The position numbers and the translations under genes were made by a program. A stretch of DNA of 64,000 nucleotides from Bacillota bacterium. GTDB taxonomy: Bacteria > Bacillota > UBA4882 > UBA8346. The notes below the pieces were generated by a model. That model was given only the letters and a program-made list of their open reading frames with translations, ran no database searches and had not been told where the DNA came from. The stretch is from positions 1-64,000 of the forward strand of contig JAEXFN010000004.1 of NCBI GenBank assembly GCA_023400055.1, written 5' to 3'. Numbering within the stretch: the stretch's first letter is position 1; each line of letters starts with the position of its first letter. Positions 8,567-17,289 of this stretch are shown piece after piece.

Positions 8567-8839
8567 CAAGAATTATCAATGATTCAGACCCATATTTTGA
8601 TCTTAATGGCCGATAATTTAATTATCGGGAGCGAATTTTCATTTATTCGGATCGAAAAATCATTTCTGGTGATCGAAAGATCAATTATCTAGATCGAAAT
8701 TACAATTATCGTGATCGAAAAATCATTTCTTCAGAGCGATTTTTTATTTCTCAGGATCGAAAAATCAATTATACCGATCGATTTTCTAATTATCGTGATA
8801 AGAATTTAATTTATCAGCTTTGAATTATAATTTCTTGCG
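8567..8839. repeat. 21-bp tandem repeat array B (AT-rich)
   Basis: Thirteen abutting units of 21 bp fill the interval between the nitroreductase and cheR. Units begin ATCGAAAAATCA (for example at 8651, 8714 and 8756) or a variant, and most end in ATTATC or TTTC plus three bases. The unit at 8609 contains a 19-base palindrome CCGATAATTTAATTATCGG; other units keep only outer GAT/ATC symmetry. The sequence is unrelated to arrays A, C and D but the period is identical. The remaining bases of 8452-8967 show no gene. Confidence 0.9.
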
Positions 8840-8967
8840 TCATCAGCCGGAGTTCGCGGGCGGAATCCGATTAACTATATCGTATCGCGCCGCGGAGATT
8901 CCGCCTAGATCCACAGCTCCTGATCTTTCGCCGCCAGGTGGCTCCGTCCCGGCAGCCGCGGCAGGGA

Positions 8968-9591
8968 TCAGTCGAGGTACTTCACGATCGTTTCCAGCGG
9001 CCGTTTGGCCGGGCCGCGCGCTTCCTTGAGCGGGTGGCCGATGGGGATCACGGCCATGAATTCGCCTTTCGGCTCGCCCAGCAGGGTCAACACTTCATCT
9101 TTTAATAGAAATAAAATTCCCAGCCAGACGGTTGCCAAGCCCAGAGAGGTGGCCGCCAGCAACAGGTTCTGGACCGCCGCCGCCGAACTTTGGATCTCCA
9201 TCGTCCGGAAAAAATCGTGGGCCAGCTCCTGCTCCACCTGGAACAGCTGCGTGCCGTGCTCGATGAGATCGCCGGTATTGGCGACGGCGATGACCGCCGG
9301 GGCGCTGGCGATCGAACGCGAGGCCATGCGCAGCAAGACCGAAGATGATTTGGGGAATCCGGTGGCCCGGTGGTTGACCAGCTCCACCAGTTCCCGTTTT
9401 TTCTCGCCCCGGATGACGACGAACCGCCACGATTGCTGGTTGTGAGCCGAGGGCGCCTGGTTGGCGGCTTTCAATATGATCGCAATGGTTTCATCGGCCA
9501 CCGGGTCGTCCGTGAACATCCGAATGCTATGCCGCTCGCGGATCGTCGTTAAAGTGGCGTTACGGTTATACCAATGTACAGTCTCTTCCAT
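8968..9591 (-). CDS. Nitroreductase family flavoprotein
   Basis: 207 residues, the usual length of the FMN-binding nitroreductase fold. Signature segments are RERHSIRMFTDDPV (FMN phosphate-binding arginine pair), ANQAPSAHNQQSW, and the C-terminal GLATVWLG and VIPIGHPLKEARGPAKRPL. Members reduce nitro compounds, quinones or flavins with NAD(P)H, or act in cofactor metabolism; the substrate cannot be told here. It is transcribed alone from the minus strand, divergent from the outer-membrane protein gene. Confidence 0.88.
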   Translation of the reverse strand: MEETVHWYNRNATLTTIRERHSIRMFTDDPVADETIAIILKAANQAPSAHNQQSWRFVVIRGEKKRELVELVNHRATGFPKSSSVLLRMASRSIASAPAVIAVANTGDLIEHGTQLFQVEQELAHDFFRTMEIQSSAAAVQNLLLAATSLGLATVWLGILFLLKDEVLTLLGEPKGEFMAVIPIGHPLKEARGPAKRPLETIVKYLD

Positions 9592-9786
9592 GCGAGGCTC
9601 CTTTTGAAGTATGCTTGAATTTTTCCTGTATTATAACATATTGCCGGGATAGCGCCAAACCGGGAAATCGCGACGGCCATTCCCGCCAGCGGCCGCACCG
9701 TGGCAGAGAGCCCTTGATTTCGCGGCGGATCGACGTTTACCATCTTTACCCGGTGTAACCATTTTGTAAAACCTACAGGAAACCTC

Positions 9787-9814
9787 TTCACAAAACGTGA
9801 ATAAATGATAATAT
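9787..9814 (+). promoter_or_regulatory. Promoter of the outer-membrane protein gene
   Basis: TTCACA and TAATAT are separated by 16 bases. The -35 box is half of an inverted repeat TTCAC-N5-GTGAA (9787-9801), a possible operator. The transcript would carry a leader of about 50 bases that includes the small stem ACACG/CGTGT. Confidence 0.5.
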
Positions 9815-9867
9815 TATTCATGTAAACACGTTTAGGCGTGTATATCATTCACAAAGGAGTGACGAGT

Positions 9868-10524
9868 ATGAAGAGAATGCTAATGGTTCTAACACTGGTC
9901 GGTTGCATGATCGTTTCCCTTTCCGCCGCGGCTATGGCCAGCAATGTCTACGTCGGAGCTACTGGCGGCGGAAAATGGTCCAATGACCTGAACGTGAGTG
10001 ATGGCGATCAAGACTGGGGCGCGATCGTCGGCGGCGAGTACAACTTCGACAAGTTCAAAGTCGGCCTGGAATACCTTTCAGGGACTCAGGAAGACGGCAA
10101 GTCCATCGGCCGCGATCTCGATTACCATTCTTATGAACTGAAGTTTGGCTATCGTTTGGTCCAGAATGACCAGTTCAGTCTGGATGGCACCCTGGGCTAC
10201 TACCAAGAGAAGTACAAAGATAACGCCGACACCAAGATCAAAGGCGCGATCCTCGGCGTCGACGCCAACTACAAGTTCAACGAGAAGTTTGCGCTTTCCG
10301 GTTCGCTCGGATTTTCGGTCGACGGCTCGATCGATGCCGGAGGCACTGCCTATGACGGAAACGACGCGGACATCTTAATCGGCAAAATCCAAGGCAATTA
10401 CAACTTCACCGATGAGATCTCCGGTTTCGTAGGTTATCGCTATGTCAGTTCCGATGTCGATTACCCCGGCGATTCCACGATCAAAAACCATGGCGCGACC
10501 GTGGGTGTATCCTATAACTTCTAA
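9868..10524 (+). CDS. Outer-membrane beta-barrel (porin-like) protein
   Basis: 218 residues. A signal peptide (MKRMLMVLTLVGC to AAAMA, cleavage near residue 25) is followed by alternating hydrophobic/polar strands rich in Gly, Tyr and Asp: VYVGATGGGKWS, VGGEYNFDKFKVGLEYLSG, SYELKFGYRL and so on. The last strand ends GVSYNF, with the C-terminal Phe recognised by the outer-membrane assembly machinery. This resembles small OmpA/OmpW-like eight-stranded barrels. The start was chosen at the ATG eight bases after AAAGGAG rather than the earlier in-frame ATG. Its presence beside sporulation genes argues for a diderm spore-former. Confidence 0.85.
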   Translation: MKRMLMVLTLVGCMIVSLSAAAMASNVYVGATGGGKWSNDLNVSDGDQDWGAIVGGEYNFDKFKVGLEYLSGTQEDGKSIGRDLDYHSYELKFGYRLVQNDQFSLDGTLGYYQEKYKDNADTKIKGAILGVDANYKFNEKFALSGSLGFSVDGSIDAGGTAYDGNDADILIGKIQGNYNFTDEISGFVGYRYVSSDVDYPGDSTIKNHGATVGVSYNF

Positions 10525-10585
10525 TAGATTTTAGCGCAAGGTTTCTAATGTTCTCCTCCCTCCAAAGTTGGCGAACATGCGCTCA

Positions 10586-10621
10586 AAACAAAAACCGGCT
10601 CGAATCGAGTCGGTTTTTGTT
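10586..10621 (+). terminator. Terminator of the outer-membrane protein gene
   Basis: ACAAAAACCG-CTCGA/TCGAG-CGGTTTTTGT forms a strong hairpin with a T run on the plus strand and an A run on the other side. It may work in both directions, for the plus-strand gene and the minus-strand TetR gene. Confidence 0.85.
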
Positions 10622-10662
10622 CGCATTTATCAATCCATCGATCATTCTTTTTAAACTTGAAC

Positions 10663-11319
10663 CTAGCCGCAGATTTGCTCGTATCGCGTTTCGACGGCCG
10701 CCGCAAGATTGATTCGCCGGTTCAGGCCATCATGCAAAAGCTGGTACATGGCGTCCAAATCGGCTAAAATCTCGTCGATATTCCGCTTGGCCATAATGAG
10801 TTGGGCAAAATAGATATTAAAAGCATTCAAAAACAAGCCGGCGGTCCGTGAGACATTTTCAATCTGAAAAACGCCCTGATCGACTCCCTTTTGGAGAATC
10901 GCCGCGATTAACGCGAGCAGTTCCTCTTTAATCTCAATGGCCGGATTGGAGCGGTTCCGGCAAGTGCCCAGGAAGCCCTTTTCCATGACATATTGGTGAA
11001 AGCCGCGGTTCTCCAGGATAAATTTGTTCATCTGCATGAAAACCTGGCGGATAAAGCTGTGCAATAGTTGTTCCGGCGGCAGATCCTGTTCGACGATATG
11101 GGCGCAGCCGGCGACAAACTGATGGCTCATCCGGATCAAACAAGCTTGCAGCAAGGCATCCCTATTGCTAAACTCTTGATAGATGATGCCCACGCCGATC
11201 CCGGTCTCCTTGGCCACGTCCTGTATCGTCGTCTTGTCAATGCCGAAACGTCCCAAAAGCCGCATGAAGGCATCCAAGATAATTTCTTTACGATCCGTTT
11301 CCGGTTTAAAATTGATCAT
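10663..11319 (-). CDS. TetR/AcrR family transcriptional regulator
   Basis: 218 residues. The N-terminal helix-turn-helix spans about residues 10-60 (ILDAFMRLLGRFGIDKTTIQDVAKETGIGVGIIYQEFSNRDALLQA) and the rest is an all-helical ligand-binding domain. It sits convergent to the outer-membrane protein gene. No neighbouring target is obvious and the ligand is unknown. A TATAAT lies about 35 bases before the start on the minus strand, without a clear -35 box. Confidence 0.88.
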   Translation of the reverse strand: MINFKPETDRKEIILDAFMRLLGRFGIDKTTIQDVAKETGIGVGIIYQEFSNRDALLQACLIRMSHQFVAGCAHIVEQDLPPEQLLHSFIRQVFMQMNKFILENRGFHQYVMEKGFLGTCRNRSNPAIEIKEELLALIAAILQKGVDQGVFQIENVSRTAGLFLNAFNIYFAQLIMAKRNIDEILADLDAMYQLLHDGLNRRINLAAAVETRYEQICG

Positions 11320-11460
11320 TTACGATCCAGACTTTCTTTATTTTTATAACCATTATAGCGGATGAAATTGTAAATTTTTTGGACAACCTATTTTTTTGGA
11401 ACTTATATAAGAATCATTCGTTATAGTTTATCTTTTTCCTTCATTTTTGTTACCCACTCC

Positions 11461-11495
11461 AAATAAAAAAGAGCGTTCTTTTTTGAACGATCTTT
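11461..11495 (-). terminator. Minus-strand terminator upstream of the TetR gene
   Basis: AAAGAGCGTTC (11468-11478) pairs with GAACGATCTTT (11485-11495) with one mismatch. On the minus strand the hairpin is followed by a long T tract. It ends a transcript arriving from 11.9 kb, so the sugar ABC operon may carry a 3' untranslated tail of about 400 bases. Confidence 0.7.
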
Positions 11496-11603
11496 CCTAT
11501 TGCGCTTCGGCGATCTTTACTCAACCGGACAATCCATTTTACCCTTATTATCCTAATATCAACTCTGATGATTATAAAGCTTGAAAGTGATTCCTGTTGG
11601 GCA

Positions 11604-11831
11604 ACGGCATGCGCTCCATTCGCAATGCCGTGCCGGTCTACCTCTCTGTAGACCGCTGGGGCGGATACTCGGGCCTAAAAAACAAAACTGAAAGGAATCC
11701 AGGTCGATTTCAGGATGCGGATTGCTACTTTTCGGGTACGAAAACGATACTTCAGGTCCGGCTTTTCGCGATATAATATCAATCATGGAAGTTGTCTTTC
11801 ATTGGAGAGTCCGTCGGTGATACCGACGGAC
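11604..11831 (-). ncRNA. Cluster of strong hairpins, candidate structured 3' UTR or small RNA
   Basis: This gene-free stretch holds a bulged ten-base stem (11604-11631, ACGGCATGCG arm), a perfect eight-base stem CGGTCTAC/GTAGACCG (11634-11655) and a perfect nine-base stem GTCCGTCGG/CCGACGGAC (11809-11831). It lies between the stop of the ABC permease gene and the minus-strand terminator at 11461-11495. I recognise no known RNA family. An open frame at 11559-11786 lacks a ribosome site and is not credited. Confidence 0.4.
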
Positions 11832-11901
11832 TTCGGTCATGGGTCAAAGCTTGCCTTTCCCATGTCTCCATTATCGATGCGGATCTAACTTGATAATCAT
11901 C

Positions 11902-12738
11902 TCAACCCTTGACCGCTCCCCCGGTTAAACCGTAAATCAACTGTTTCTGCATGAAGAAAAAGAGCACAATAACGGGCAGCGAAGCGATTACCGCTCCCGC
12001 CATGATGCAGGACCAATCGGTCATAAATTCGCCCAGCAGCGAACCCAAGGCGACCGGCAATGTCTTGGAAGCTTCGGAACTGGTCAGGGTCAAGCCGAAC
12101 ATATACTCGTTCCAGGCGTTCAGAAAAGCATAAATGCCCGTGGCCACATAGCCCGGTTTGGCCAACGGCAAAATGATCCGCCAAAAAATAGCATACTGTG
12201 AACAACCGTCGATGATGGCGGCCTCGTCCAATTCCCTGGGAATCGTATCAAAATAGGCTTTCAACATCCAGGTGATAAAAGGCAGCGTGAAAGTGAGATA
12301 GGCCAGGATCAGCGCTAAAACGGTGTCGAAAAGATGCATCTTGAGCATGATTTGAAAAAACGGGATCACCAGCAACGGGCCAGGGAAACTTAAGCAGATT
12401 AGAATAAACGCATTGACATGCGGCTTGGTTTTAAAGTAAAAACGCGACAGTCCGTAAGCCGTCCAGCCCCCGAGCAGCGTTGACAGGAGCACCGAGGAGC
12501 AGGCTACGACCAAGCTGTTCACGATATAAATGTTGAAGTTGCGGGGGCCAAACAGCCGCTGGTAAGCGCCGCCGGTCCAGGCGTGCGGTAAAACCCTGGG
12601 GGGCACAGTCATTGCTTCCTCTAACGGTTTAAACGAGGTCAGCACGATCCATAAAAAAGGAAACAAAACCAAAGCCAATAAGATTGAAGCTGCAACCGTC
12701 CGGAAGGTCGTCACCATGATCTCTTTTTTGCGTTGCAT
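11902..12738 (-). CDS. Sugar ABC transporter permease, MalG/UgpE type
   Basis: 278 residues with six predicted membrane helices, the usual size for the second permease of CUT1 carbohydrate importers. The cytoplasmic EAA loop is clear: ELDEAAIIDGCSQYAIFWRI then LPLAKP. The start was set at the ATG nine bases after GGAGGGGG. It is last in the GntR-ManD-binding protein-permease-permease operon. No ATPase gene is present; CUT1 systems often share a common MsmX-type ATPase encoded elsewhere. Confidence 0.92.
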   Translation of the reverse strand: MQRKKEIMVTTFRTVAASILLALVLFPFLWIVLTSFKPLEEAMTVPPRVLPHAWTGGAYQRLFGPRNFNIYIVNSLVVACSSVLLSTLLGGWTAYGLSRFYFKTKPHVNAFILICLSFPGPLLVIPFFQIMLKMHLFDTVLALILAYLTFTLPFITWMLKAYFDTIPRELDEAAIIDGCSQYAIFWRIILPLAKPGYVATGIYAFLNAWNEYMFGLTLTSSEASKTLPVALGSLLGEFMTDWSCIMAGAVIASLPVIVLFFFMQKQLIYGLTGGAVKG

Positions 12739-12795
12739 TGCAAAGTTCCCCCTCCAAAAATCCGAGTAAATCGGATCAACCGATATCATAACATC

Positions 12796-13680
12796 TTAAT
12801 TGGCATTATCTTTTTTCAAAGAATACGATACATAAATAAAACCCGGGATCAACATGACCAATAGCAGCAAAATTCCCAGGGCCGACGCTAAGGCGTAATC
12901 GTTGTAATTGAAGGCGTTTTTATAGATTAAGGTAGGCAACACTTCGCTGGCGTGACTGGGGCCGCCCATGGTCATCGTTTGGACCATGGTAAAGTTGTTG
13001 AACTGCCAGATCGTGTCGGTCAACAGCATGACAATGGAAACCCCCTTCAATTGGGGCAACGTCACGTACCAAAAGGTACTGAACCAATTGGCGCCGTCCA
13101 CTTCGGCCGCATCATACATGGCGCGCGGAATGGTTTGTAAACCGGCCAGCAGAGTCGCCACGTATAAGGGAAAACCGCGCCAGATGTTGGCCAGGATCAC
13201 CATGGCCAGGGCGGTATAGGGACTGGCCAGCCACGGCACATAATTGTCGATCAAACCCAGGTGTTGCAGGATACTGTTGATAATCCCGAATTGACCGTGG
13301 AGCATCCAGCGCCAGATGATCCCGGGAACCACCGCCGGAAACATCCACGGGATCAGGAATCCCACCCGGAAGAAACTTTTGCCGTAAATTCGGTCGTTGG
13401 TCAGTAAAGCGATGGATAACCCCACGATATAATGACCGATGACTGAGAAGATCGTAAAAATACAGGTATTCAAGAGGGTCTGCCAAACCAGCGGGTCGCG
13501 GAAGACCTTCAAGTAACTCTCGAAGCCATAGCCATTGACTGTCAACAAGCTGTTTTGAATCGCCAGGATGGTCGGATAGATGATCAAGGCGGCCAGAATC
13601 AGCACTGCGGGCATTACAAATACGTAGGGCGCGGCTTTGGGCGAAGCCAAAGAAAAATGGGTCGGGTTTTTAACCAACAA
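12796..13680 (-). CDS. Sugar ABC transporter permease, MalF/UgpA type
   Basis: About 294 residues and six membrane helices, typical of the first permease of CUT1 sugar importers. The EAA motif is MYDAAEVDGANWFSTFWYVTLPQL at about 190-215. The start is uncertain: a GTG at 13686 touches the GGAGAG ribosome site, while TTG at 13680 has better spacing and is used here. It works with the neighbouring permease and binding protein, probably importing an oligo-uronide or related sugar given the mannonate dehydratase gene. Confidence 0.9.
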   Translation of the reverse strand: MLVKNPTHFSLASPKAAPYVFVMPAVLILAALIIYPTILAIQNSLLTVNGYGFESYLKVFRDPLVWQTLLNTCIFTIFSVIGHYIVGLSIALLTNDRIYGKSFFRVGFLIPWMFPAVVPGIIWRWMLHGQFGIINSILQHLGLIDNYVPWLASPYTALAMVILANIWRGFPLYVATLLAGLQTIPRAMYDAAEVDGANWFSTFWYVTLPQLKGVSIVMLLTDTIWQFNNFTMVQTMTMGGPSHASEVLPTLIYKNAFNYNDYALASALGILLLLVMLIPGFIYVSYSLKKDNAN

Positions 13681-13699
13681 TACCACCTCTCCGTGAATC

Positions 13700-13729
13700 C
13701 CGGCTCTGCGAGTCAGCTCGCAGAGCCGG
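13700..13729 (-). other. Intercistronic hairpin after the sugar-binding protein gene
   Basis: Perfect 13-bp stem CCGGCTCTGCGAG/CTCGCAGAGCCGG with a four-base loop and no T run. It lies between the solute-binding protein gene and the permease gene. Such hairpins commonly protect the upstream mRNA and reduce read-through, giving more binding protein than permease. Confidence 0.75.
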
Positions 13730-13743
13730 ACATTGATATTGGC

Positions 13744-15057
13744 TTATTTGACGGGATAAATCAGATTTCCTTTGTCGCCCAGAATATCCTTGATCCGTTT
13801 GGCGGCCTGGTTGACCGCGTCTTTGGGACTGAGGCTGCCGATGAGCATCCCTTCCCAGGCGGGGCCCCAGCCTTGATCTTTACATTTCAGCCATTCGGCG
13901 AGCAACAGCTCCTGGGCCGAGAAATAGGCATACTTTTGTTGTTCGGCGAAGACTTTCATCATCGGATTGTTCTTGACCTGCGGCTCGTTGGCGGCGGTCT
14001 GCGTCAGAACGCCGTAGCCCTTTACAGCCAGTTCCGCACCGATATTAACGGTAAGATATTTCAAGAAGGTATAGGCTTCGTTCGGGTTTTTGCAACGTTT
14101 GCTGATAGCGGTGATCAACGGCGCCGTCCGGAGCCGCGGTGCGCTGCCGTTGGGGGTCGGATGCATGGCCACGCGGAACTCGATATTGGGATTGGCCGCC
14201 TTAATGGTGGCGATTCCCCAAGGTCCGGTGGTCAACATCGCCACTTTGCCCTGGGCAAAGAGACTGATCAGATCGGGGTAGGTCAGCTCGACCGTGTTGG
14301 GCGGGATCGATTTGTCGTCGACAAATTTCCGTAAATACTGCCAAGCCTTTAGCGAGGCCGGACTGTTGACCAGGATGTCCCAGCTGTTGTTCTTCTTGCG
14401 GTTCAGGCGGAGAATGTCGCCGTTGGCGCCGGCATTGCTCATGTAATGCATGATCCTTACGGCATGAACGGTCTTGCCGTAGATCCCCATGCCGTATTGG
14501 CCCTTCTCCGGCTTGGTCAGTTTTTTGGCGTAATCCTGAAGCTCGGCCCAGGTTTTCGGCGGTTTATTGGGATCCAGCCCGGCTTCTTCAAAGAGTTTCG
14601 GGTTATAGAATAAGGCATCGGTACCGCCATACAACGGCAGACCGTAAATTTTGCCGTCCAATCCGGTGGCCGGATCGAGACTGAAAAATTCCTTGTTCAA
14701 TTTGTCTTTCTTGACCCAGGCGGTGATGTTCAGGAGCTGGCCGTCGGAGGCGAAAGGCTCGATCCCCACCGCCTGCAGGCCGATTACATCGGGCAGCATC
14801 TCGGCCTTGGCATATGTAACGATCTTCTGTTGAATCTGATCGTTGGGAACGCCTTCGATCTCGATGTGGATATTCGGGTATTTGCTCTCGAACTTCTTGA
14901 CGCCCTCTAAGATGACGGTCCGGGACGGTTCTTCCAAGATATTGTGGGTCAGATAACGGATCGTGACCTTATTGTCGGCGAACGCGGTCATGGTCCCCAA
15001 AAGCAAGACGATAAAGATAGCAAGGCTGATCCATCGGAAAAATCTCTGTGATCTCAT
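13744..15057 (-). CDS. Extracellular sugar-binding protein of ABC importer (family 1)
   Basis: 437 residues. A signal sequence (MRSQRFFRWISLAIFIVLL to AFADN) is followed by a periplasmic/lipid-anchored-type fold for carbohydrate capture: VTIRYLTHN, KKFESKYPNIHIEIEGVP, the family segment GKIYGLPLYGGTDALFYNPKLFEEAGLD, and KVAMLTTGPWG. No lipobox Cys is seen, so it may be soluble in a periplasm, consistent with a diderm cell. The start was chosen at the ATG preceding the signal peptide, after GGGAGG. It lies between mannonate dehydratase and the permeases. Confidence 0.92.
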   Translation of the reverse strand: MRSQRFFRWISLAIFIVLLLGTMTAFADNKVTIRYLTHNILEEPSRTVILEGVKKFESKYPNIHIEIEGVPNDQIQQKIVTYAKAEMLPDVIGLQAVGIEPFASDGQLLNITAWVKKDKLNKEFFSLDPATGLDGKIYGLPLYGGTDALFYNPKLFEEAGLDPNKPPKTWAELQDYAKKLTKPEKGQYGMGIYGKTVHAVRIMHYMSNAGANGDILRLNRKKNNSWDILVNSPASLKAWQYLRKFVDDKSIPPNTVELTYPDLISLFAQGKVAMLTTGPWGIATIKAANPNIEFRVAMHPTPNGSAPRLRTAPLITAISKRCKNPNEAYTFLKYLTVNIGAELAVKGYGVLTQTAANEPQVKNNPMMKVFAEQQKYAYFSAQELLLAEWLKCKDQGWGPAWEGMLIGSLSPKDAVNQAAKRIKDILGDKGNLIYPVK

Positions 15058-15174
15058 CAAAACATTTCCTCCCTTACTTTGTATATTTTTATGGACACTT
15101 ACCACGGCCTGATGGAACCGGCGATCTCCCCCTTTACGCTATATTGAAACGCCCGCTGGACGGTTTTCCCGGAC

Positions 15175-16365
15175 CTACCAATCCTGAACCGTGCCGTCCT
15201 TACGGCGCGATACCGGCAGATAGCTTCGGCGGTATGGATATTGGGCCGCCGCGGCTTCATCGATCTCGCAACCGATGCCGGGTACGTTGGCGACGGTCAG
15301 ATAGCCGTCGTCGAAGATGGGCTGGGCCGAAAATACGTCCTGAACTTCGGGGGCAAAGGCGCATTGCTCCTGAATCCCGAAATTAGTGACCGCCAGATCG
15401 AGATGGACGTTGGCCAGATGGGCGATGGGTGAAATGTCCGGCGGACCGTGCCAGGCGGTTTTCACATGATAGACCTCGGCCCAGTTGGCGATCTTTTTGG
15501 CTTCGGTCAGCCCGCCGATGTGGCTCAGGTCGCAGCGGATAAAATCGATCAGCTGCTCTTCGAAGAGGGTCAGGCAATCCCATTTGGTGTTGAACAACTC
15601 GCCCATGGCAATGGGGATCGCGGCGCCCTGACGGATGATCCGAAAACTCTCCTTATGTTCGGGACGGAGCGGGTCTTCCAGGAAAAAGAGCTGATACGGC
15701 TCCAGTTCTTTGGCCAGAATCTTGGCTTCCACCGGAGTCAGCCGTTCGTGGACATCATGGAGCATTTCCAGGTCGCTGCCGAGTTCGGAGCGTAAGTACT
15801 CAAAGAGCTTCGGAATGGTCTGCAGATAGGGGCGGGGTTCCCACTCCTCCACAAACGGCAGATCATTGGAGTCGATGCTTTCAATCCCGTATGTGCCTTT
15901 ACAGCCGGGAATCCCGACTTGGAAGCGGAGCGCTTTGTAGCCAAGCTCCATATATTTCAGAGCGGTCTCCTTCACCTCCGCCAAATCGCGGCCGGAGACG
16001 TGGGTGTAACAGAGGACCTTTTCGCGGCTTTTGCCGCCCAATAACGAATATAACGGCAAGTTGGCTTTCTTGGCCTTGATATCCCACAGGGCCATGTCGA
16101 TCCCGGCCAGCGCGGTCATCAGCACCGGGCCGCCCCGCCAGTACGAACCGCGGAAGATGTGTTGCCAGATATCCTCGATCGCGTCGGGGTCTTTCCCGTT
16201 CAGCAGCGGCGCGATATGTTGCCTGAGAATTTCGGCGACCGCCAGTTCCCGGCCGTTCAGCGTGGCATCGCCAACGCCGCTCACCCCAGCGTCGGTTTCG
16301 ATTTTTACAATAACGTAATTCCTGCCGGGGCAGGTCACAATGGTTTTGACATTGGTGATCTTCAA
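15175..16365 (-). CDS. manD: Mannonate dehydratase-like enolase-superfamily enzyme (ManD/RspA)
   Basis: 396 residues of the enolase superfamily, ManD/RspA subgroup. The N-terminal capping domain (VTCPGRNYVIVKIETDAG, GDATLNGRELAV, IWQHIFRGSYWRGGPVLMTALAGIDMALWDIKAKKANLPLYSLLGG, in consecutive blocks) precedes a beta-barrel with metal ligands near MLHDVHERL, FFLEDPL and AMGELF. The subgroup dehydrates D-mannonate and sometimes D-gluconate to 2-keto-3-deoxy sugar acids; some members have low or no activity. TTG is taken as start because AAAGGAG lies eight bases upstream. The next genes encode a sugar importer, so glucuronate-derived substrates are plausible. Confidence 0.85.
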   Translation of the reverse strand: MKITNVKTIVTCPGRNYVIVKIETDAGVSGVGDATLNGRELAVAEILRQHIAPLLNGKDPDAIEDIWQHIFRGSYWRGGPVLMTALAGIDMALWDIKAKKANLPLYSLLGGKSREKVLCYTHVSGRDLAEVKETALKYMELGYKALRFQVGIPGCKGTYGIESIDSNDLPFVEEWEPRPYLQTIPKLFEYLRSELGSDLEMLHDVHERLTPVEAKILAKELEPYQLFFLEDPLRPEHKESFRIIRQGAAIPIAMGELFNTKWDCLTLFEEQLIDFIRCDLSHIGGLTEAKKIANWAEVYHVKTAWHGPPDISPIAHLANVHLDLAVTNFGIQEQCAFAPEVQDVFSAQPIFDDGYLTVANVPGIGCEIDEAAAAQYPYRRSYLPVSRRKDGTVQDW

Positions 16366-16467
16366 AAATCTCGCTCCTTTGTGATTAGTGTACACAACGC
16401 CGTTTATCGTCTCATCCGACCACTCCAGTTCGTCGATGTCTGCGGGCCATGGCCAAAACGGCCGGCC

Positions 16468-16491
16468 AACTTGTTGGTTGTCCTACAAGTT
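16468..16491 (-). promoter_or_regulatory. Probable GntR operator upstream of manD
   Basis: AACTTGT-N10-ACAAGTT is a perfect inverted repeat about 100 bases upstream of the ManD start. A near copy with the same ten-base gap precedes the regulator gene at 17290-17313. Confidence 0.6.
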
Positions 16492-16512
16492 ATCTCAAAA
16501 AATTTTGGTCGT

Positions 16513-17211
16513 TCACTTTCTGGTGTAATTATAATGCACTTGCTGTTTGACGTTCTCCTTATCGCTTTTGGAAAGCATGCCGGCCAGTTCATAATCGCGA
16601 TTTTTAATCGCGTCCAACAAGCGGACATGGCCGAGAACGCTGAATTCCAGATTGCCGTTGCGGTTCATCTCTTCCAAATGATTATAAATGACGTCCTTCA
16701 AACGCAACATCGCCTTGTAAAAGATCCGGTTTTTAGACGCCTTGACGATACTTAAATGAAATTGATAATCCGCCATGGAAAACTTTTTATAATCATGGGT
16801 ATTGGCGATCATGCTATCCAGGCAACGCTGGATATGCTCCAGATCCTCGTCAGTGGCCCGCTTGGCCGCCAAACGCGCGCTCTCGTTTTCGATGATGTCC
16901 CGGAAATCGACGATATCCATCATCTCTTCCTCATCCAACGAGACCAAAGGGATAAAACTGTCGATCAGGCTGTCGGCAATGGACTTGAAGACAAAAGTGC
17001 CTTTCCCCTGTTCGGAAGTGACCGCGCCGATGGCCTTCAGCTTCTGAATGGCGCTGCGGACCGTGTTCCGGCTGACATTGAACAACTTGCAAAGATCGTT
17101 CTCCGAGGGAATCTTCTCGCCGGGGCTCCATTCGCCGGTGATGATGTTGTCTTTCATCTGCTCGAATACTTTTTCGACCAGATCAACCTTTTCAATGGAA
17201 TGAATATTCAT
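16513..17211 (-). CDS. GntR family regulator, FadR subfamily
   Basis: 232 residues. The N-terminal winged helix (GEWSPGEKIPSENDLCKLF, then VSRNTVRSAIQKLKAIGAV) carries the GntR signature, and the helical FCD-type ligand domain (about 90-230) has the FHLSIVKASKN motif with the metal-ligand His. FadR-subfamily proteins often bind sugar acids such as glucuronate, galacturonate or gluconate. The ATG after GGTAAG is used; a longer frame begins upstream. It heads the operon with manD and the ABC importer and probably regulates both itself and manD through the shared operator. Confidence 0.88.
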   Translation of the reverse strand: MNIHSIEKVDLVEKVFEQMKDNIITGEWSPGEKIPSENDLCKLFNVSRNTVRSAIQKLKAIGAVTSEQGKGTFVFKSIADSLIDSFIPLVSLDEEEMMDIVDFRDIIENESARLAAKRATDEDLEHIQRCLDSMIANTHDYKKFSMADYQFHLSIVKASKNRIFYKAMLRLKDVIYNHLEEMNRNGNLEFSVLGHVRLLDAIKNRDYELAGMLSKSDKENVKQQVHYNYTRK

Positions 17212-17289
17212 GGATTGCTTACCGTTCTCTCTCGAAGTGTCGCAAAGATCCGGGATATTGCTATCCCATGCGGATCCATCGGGTCCTTC

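Noticed and set aside
11559..11786. Small minus-strand gene of 75 codons
   Set aside because: No ribosome site, composition unlike a protein, and it overlaps the strong hairpins.
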